The notes under the pieces were generated by a model that saw only the letters and a list, made by a program, of their open reading frames with translations, was not told where the DNA came from and made no database searches. From assembly GCA_024681215.1 (NCBI GenBank), contig JAILBG010000046.1:1-44115 (forward strand): a stretch of DNA of 44,115 nucleotides, written 5' to 3'. The position numbers were made by a program, and so were the translations under genes. The stretch comes from RUG563 sp024681215. GTDB taxonomy: Bacteria; Bacillota; Clostridia; Christensenellales; Aristaeellaceae. Positions 40,962 to 44,115 of this stretch are shown here, in pieces (position 1 is the stretch's first letter; the number at the start of each line of letters is the position of its first letter).

Positions 40962-42923
40962 TCAAAGCTCGAAGAAAACAAGCTCGCTCATGGTGTCCTC
41001 GCCGAAGATATCGTTGAACACAAAGCAGAAAACCATGTTCATGGGCTCATCTTCGTCATACAGGTCTTCATAAGTCACCGTCATGCCTTCCCGCCAGATG
41101 ATGGGATCGCCCTCGTACTCGGATTCCTGCAGCTCCTCATCATCCTCCTCCGCATAATATAGATCATAGATCGGGATGATTTCATCGCCGGGCTGCAGCC
41201 GGGTGACGGAGCGGATCGGAAGGCCGTTGTCATCGTAACCGGCGTTCGCGCCGATGATCCTGCCTTCCGTGCCGCCGGCCGGGAAAACCACCACCAGATA
41301 AGTGTACTGGCCATTCAGCTTCACCGGGATCAGGCTGCGCCGGCTGTGCTCGTTATTCGTTTGATCGTACATGGGAACGATCTGACCGTCCAGCGTAGGC
41401 CAAGACCCGTCAAACAGGCTGCATACCGCGCCGGTCTTCCAGTTGATGAGGTTATTCTGCATGGTGCCCAGGTCCACGTAGCATTCCATTTCATCATCGC
41501 TCAGATCGATCAGGAGCATGCCCTCCACATAATCCAGATACTGAAGGTCTTCCTGCGAAAGGACTGCCGTGAAGCCATGATCGGTATCGGTGACGGTGAT
41601 TTCATCGACGTCGGTTTCCTCGTAGCATTCCTCTTCCTCATCCCAGGACCAGCCGCTGAAGGACGAAAACATGGGAACGAAACTTTCCGAAAAACCGGAA
41701 GACGAAGCGATCTGGCTGGTGCCCTGGGCGGAAAAATGATAGCTTTCTCCCTGCAGCATGGAGGAATAATCGTTGACAAAGCCCACCCAGTTCGGGATGA
41801 TCCCGGAAATATTCATTCCGTCCTTGTATTCGTCAAAATCATCCGTCGTATCCTGGGGAATCAGAATGGAAAGTCCGCTGCAATCATCCAGGTTGTCCGT
41901 CTGGGCGCAGGCAACCACCACGCCGGATAGACATTTTTTCGCTTCGGCGGCGTTCTTAGGATCGAACTGCGCAAACGCATCCAGCGCCGCGCCCAGATCC
42001 ACCATGTCCCAGCTGCCGTCGTCGAAGGAGCCGAAGGTGTACAGGCGGCTGCGTCCCCGGCGGACAGCGGAAAGATTCCCTTCCCGGATCTGGCTGGTCA
42101 TTACGGCGGCAAACCGTTCCATGCTGTTCTGCAGCGCGCCGAAACCGGAAAGAGAAACGGCGCTGAGGGTCAGATAATCGTCCGGCTCGTTGGCCAGCCC
42201 GTCCTCCATGAAGGTATCGATGATGGCCTTGCACAGGTCTTCATTGGACATGGACGGGTCCTCCGCCAGCATATCCATCCAGCCGGTATAATACCATCCG
42301 GTCCCCGGCTCCAGTTCTTCGCTGGCAACGAAATAGCCGATGGGATGGCTGGCGAGCATGGCGGCCATTTCATAGGTGGCCATCATGCAGGCGTCGCAGC
42401 CGAAAATGTCGATGGAATAGCCCGGGACCACGCTACGCACGTTCTGCAGCGCGTCGCTGATCTCCACGATGCTCAGCCCGTCGTCATCCGCCGTTTCATC
42501 AAAGCAGATGCCGCCTTCCGATCCGCATCCGTGATCCCACAGGATCAGCACGGTCCTGTCCGCCGGGTATTCCGTCAGGCCGTACCGGATGAACCTTGCC
42601 AGCGTATCCGCGCTGCCCATGGATCCGCGGCCCCAGTTTTCCAATTCCTCAATGTACCCGTCCCGGATGGACATGAAATTCAGCGCGCCGCCCTCAAGAT
42701 CGTCGATATCCCAGTCAGACGATCCGCCGGCCAGCACCAGCAGGTTCACGTTTTCGCCCATATCCACGTCCGCCATCTCGTACAGATCCTCGCAGGCCGC
42801 ATCCTGCATGTCCGATCCGCACAGATAGATCATGATGGTGGAAGTCGTTTCTTTTGCAAACGCATTGCAGCTCATCGCAAGAAGCGCGATCAGCGCCAGG
42901 AAACAGATCGCTGTTTTTTTCAT
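40962..42923 (-). CDS. Secreted clostripain-like cysteine peptidase (C11)
   Basis: A 653-residue peptidase of clan CD. A signal peptide (KKTAICFLALIALLAMSCNAFA) ends near residue 23. The caspase-like domain starts with TIMIYLCGSDMQ; the catalytic His131 is in LILWDHGCGSEGG and the catalytic Cys179 in FGCDACMMATYE, matching the spacing in characterised C11 enzymes. The remaining 350 residues are acidic and of unknown fold, with no obvious anchor. Family members cleave after Arg or Lys and often self-process. The ATG at 42923 has GAAAGGAT about eight bases upstream; an in-frame ATG eight codons earlier lacks one. Confidence 0.9.
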   Translation of the reverse strand: MKKTAICFLALIALLAMSCNAFAKETTSTIMIYLCGSDMQDAACEDLYEMADVDMGENVNLLVLAGGSSDWDIDDLEGGALNFMSIRDGYIEELENWGRGSMGSADTLARFIRYGLTEYPADRTVLILWDHGCGSEGGICFDETADDDGLSIVEISDALQNVRSVVPGYSIDIFGCDACMMATYEMAAMLASHPIGYFVASEELEPGTGWYYTGWMDMLAEDPSMSNEDLCKAIIDTFMEDGLANEPDDYLTLSAVSLSGFGALQNSMERFAAVMTSQIREGNLSAVRRGRSRLYTFGSFDDGSWDMVDLGAALDAFAQFDPKNAAEAKKCLSGVVVACAQTDNLDDCSGLSILIPQDTTDDFDEYKDGMNISGIIPNWVGFVNDYSSMLQGESYHFSAQGTSQIASSSGFSESFVPMFSSFSGWSWDEEEECYEETDVDEITVTDTDHGFTAVLSQEDLQYLDYVEGMLLIDLSDDEMECYVDLGTMQNNLINWKTGAVCSLFDGSWPTLDGQIVPMYDQTNNEHSRRSLIPVKLNGQYTYLVVVFPAGGTEGRIIGANAGYDDNGLPIRSVTRLQPGDEIIPIYDLYYAEEDDEELQESEYEGDPIIWREGMTVTYEDLYDEDEPMNMVFCFVFNDIFGEDTMSELVFFEL

Positions 42924-43068
42924 GGGCAGGATCCTTTCTTTTTTCATGGTTTTTTGTCAATTCCCTGTTTGCCGGTGCATCCTGATACTGCGTTTGATGC
43001 ATCTGATCCGACCGGCACGGCGCTTTTTTCACGCTGAAAAAAACCGTTCACGCTGCGGATCATCCCGT
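42924..43068 (-). promoter_or_regulatory. Long 5' leader of the clostripain-like gene
   Basis: About 145 bases separate the predicted transcript start from the ATG. The leader has two copies of CAGCGTGAA 19 bases apart and the perfect inverted repeat TTTTTTCA-GCG-TGAAAAAA. No ribosome-sized open frame or known riboswitch was recognised. Confidence 0.4.
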
Positions 43069-43075
43069 CGGAATA

Positions 43076-43104
43076 ATTATACATCATCCCTTTGTTTTCG
43101 ACAA
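43076..43104 (-). promoter_or_regulatory. Sigma-A promoter of the clostripain-like gene
   Basis: Minus strand TTGTCG (43099-43104), 17-base spacer, TATAAT (43076-43081). Twenty bases upstream of the -35 is the inverted repeat CGGTT-CTGA-AACCG (43124-43137), a possible regulator site. Confidence 0.8.
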
Positions 43105-43162
43105 GATGATAGATGTTTTTATGCGGTTCTGAAACCGTTTTACAGTGTCCTTCCGTTTTTGG

Positions 43163-43232
43163 ACGTAACATACGGCCCGGCGGCGTCCATCCGCTTTTTC
43201 GGATGATCGCCGGACCGGGCCGTACGTTCACG
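43163..43232. repeat. Long imperfect inverted repeat
   Basis: Arms of about 32 bases: outer ACGT-AAC-ATACGGCCCGG with CCGGGCCGT-ACGTT-CACGT, and inner CCATCCG with CGGATGA, loop CTTTTT. There are only a few mismatches or bulges. No T tract follows on either strand, so it is not a standard terminator. It marks the border between the peptidase region and lower-GC DNA. Confidence 0.7.
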
Positions 43233-43393
43233 TTTCTATAGCCGTGTAAGTGTTTTCTCTTATTCAGTCATTATTCCCACTCTTCAAGACCTAACGCGTT
43301 TCGTATAATTTCTATGCGTCATCGTCCAGTCTGTTGCTCTGATTCTCTGTGGTCTTCCTATTCCTCTGCCTCTACGGCCTCCGGCTATCATTT

Positions 43394-43412
43394 TGTTATC
43401 AGGGTGATAACA
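43394..43412. promoter_or_regulatory. Operator-like palindrome
   Basis: TGTTATCA-GGG-TGATAACA is a perfect 8-3-8 inverted repeat, about 45 bases downstream of the orphan -10 box. Its size and symmetry fit a dimeric helix-turn-helix repressor site; it could equally be an RNA hairpin. Confidence 0.45.
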
Positions 43413-43455
43413 GGGAGGCTGGCTGCTGCGGCGGATGGGATTATTCCGCATAGCT

Positions 43456-43484
43456 ATTATACTGCAATAACAGAGCAGCAGCAA
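43456..43484 (-). promoter_or_regulatory. Orphan sigma-A promoter after the nuclease gene
   Basis: Minus strand TTGCTG (43479-43484), 17-base spacer, TATAAT (43456-43461). It starts ten bases after the nuclease stop codon and points into a region with no intact gene. Confidence 0.6.
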
Positions 43485-43493
43485 GAGGTTCGA

Positions 43494-44115
43494 TCACGTG
43501 TCTGCATTCCCGATATCGCCACCTTCTGACCCGTCATGCGAACGTGAAGAACTGCTCACTCGTTTGTCTTCCACTGCCGTCAGCAGCATTTCGGCCACTT
43601 CTGCATCGAGCAGCCGGATCATATCATCCTCTTCCCGGGTCCGTGAGAGGAGATTTGCACTGCCGTACCAGACGATCCGGCGGTCGATCACTGCGAAATG
43701 CTCATGGAGCTGAGGAGATTCTGATATCCATATCCCATGACTCTTCAGCATTTGAATCAGCAATGCGGCCGTTTCCTGCTGGGCTTCGGGGTATTGGCCT
43801 GCAGCCAGCGTGCAGACTGAAACACGCACATTGCGTTCATATAGAGCCGGCAGCAGGTCCAGCATCCACTGTACACGTTCCCGGTTGAGTCCGGGGCTTG
43901 CAATGATCAGTTCCTTCCTGACACTCGTTATGTCCTGCTCGAAGAATTCCTGGATCTCCCGTTCTCCAAAGATCCCATGGGTATCATCCTGGACCATATC
44001 GGGCTGTTCAGAGACGGAATAGCCGATCTTCCTGTAGGCCCGGAGCCTTTTCCGGAACATCTGCTCCAGCACCCGCACATGACTGTCCACATAATCATAG
44101 ATAGTGATCATCGTC
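43494..44115 (-). CDS. C-terminal part of a phospholipase-D-type nuclease, probably fused to a helicase (runs off right edge)
   Basis: The frame is open to the window edge; the Met at 44111 is probably internal. About 207 residues are visible. IYDYVDSHVRVLEQMFRKR followed by AYRKIGYSV resembles the linker that, in large clostridial helicase proteins, joins the helicase core to a PLD domain. The PLD part has ELIIASPGLNRERV, then LHEHFAVID, RIVWYGSANLLS and EEDDMIRL. The HKD motif (HxKxxxxD) here reads H-E-H-F-A-V-I-D, with the Lys replaced by His. The tail is Ser/Asp-rich. Codon use (more AGA, CGT and AT-ending codons) differs from neighbours and suggests transfer. Candidate identity: the end of a TOTE-type or similar conflict-system helicase-nuclease; this is from memory of the family and needs the missing part. 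Confidence 0.65.
   Translation of the reverse strand, partial: TMITIYDYVDSHVRVLEQMFRKRLRAYRKIGYSVSEQPDMVQDDTHGIFGEREIQEFFEQDITSVRKELIIASPGLNRERVQWMLDLLPALYERNVRVSVCTLAAGQYPEAQQETAALLIQMLKSHGIWISESPQLHEHFAVIDRRIVWYGSANLLSRTREEDDMIRLLDAEVAEMLLTAVEDKRVSSSSRSHDGSEGGDIGNADT

Larger units (their letters stand above)
43233..43493. other. Non-coding or decayed region between the long repeat and the nuclease gene
   Basis: About 260 bases of lower GC than the surroundings. It holds an orphan minus-strand promoter, an operator-like palindrome, and short protein-like reading segments interrupted by stops (the last, RIEIIRNALGLEEWE, at 43271-43318 on the minus strand). A 55-codon frame from an ATG near 43448 has no ribosome site and arginine-rich, unconvincing composition. 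I see no intact gene. Confidence 0.5.

Noticed and set aside
43281..43309. A plus-strand TATAAT at 43304-43309 as a promoter
   Set aside because: The hexamer at the right distance is TCTTCA, a poor -35, and no gene follows on the plus strand.
43284..43484. A 55- to 66-codon arginine-rich minus-strand frame in the junction
   Set aside because: No ribosome site precedes either Met, the -10 box overlaps the longer start, and a different frame looks more protein-like at its end.

Overview
The window looks like chromosomal DNA from a GC-rich, anaerobic, spore-forming member of the Clostridia. Grounds for this are dipicolinate synthase genes (dpaA, dpaB), an FtsK/SpoIIIE translocase, an oxygen-labile two-subunit serine dehydratase, a clostripain-type peptidase, strong AGGAGG ribosome sites, frequent TTG/GTG starts and textbook sigma-A promoters (TTGACA-17-TATAAT). 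The exact genus cannot be read from the sequence. No rRNA, tRNA, CRISPR array or intact insertion sequence was seen.

Layout, left to right. 1-6.9 kb (minus): 5' part of an aldehyde dehydrogenase, an MrfA/YprA-type repair helicase, a rhomboid-like membrane protein without the catalytic serine motif, and two NuoL/MrpD-like antiporter subunits standing alone. 7-10.7 kb (minus): a membrane-anchored protein of unknown function, lysS, greA and a glycerophosphodiester phosphodiesterase. 10.7-12 kb (plus): a DEAD-box RNA helicase. 12-19.5 kb (minus): a compact histidine operon hisZ-G-D-C-B-H-A-F-IE with a strong promoter and no histidinol-phosphatase gene. 19.6-20.5 kb (plus): a secreted NlpC/P60-like protein broken by a one-base frameshift in an A tract. 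20.5-28.3 kb (minus): proC, rplS, and a tightly packed run: sugar-type solute-binding protein, galactokinase, a degenerate mannosyltransferase-like protein, a PIG-V-like mannosyltransferase, tsaE, tsaB, rimI.

28.4-34.1 kb (plus): dpaA-dpaB behind a sporulation-type promoter candidate, a secreted DUF3298-like protein with its own promoter inside dpaB, and ftsK/spoIIIE. 34.1-37.9 kb (minus): a family-2 glycosyltransferase behind a hairpin leader, a 713-residue receptor joining an ECF-transporter-S-like membrane domain to an HD-GYP cyclic-di-GMP phosphodiesterase, and a Gx-type transporter. 38.1-43.1 kb (minus): a secreted leucine-rich-repeat protein, sdaAB-sdaAA and a secreted clostripain-like peptidase. 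43.1-44.1 kb: a lower-GC junction with a long inverted repeat, an operator-like palindrome and an orphan promoter, then the 3' end of a gene encoding a phospholipase-D-type nuclease domain, probably the tail of a larger helicase-nuclease of the mobile or defence type.

Most of the window is housekeeping. The parts least explained by known gene sets are the glycosyltransferase / ECF-S-HD-GYP / Gx-transporter unit at 34.1-38.0 kb, the two orphan antiporter subunits, the paired active and degenerate mannosyltransferases in the galK-tsaEB-rimI run, and the 43.2-44.1 kb junction. All functional statements are from motif reading only; no database search was possible.
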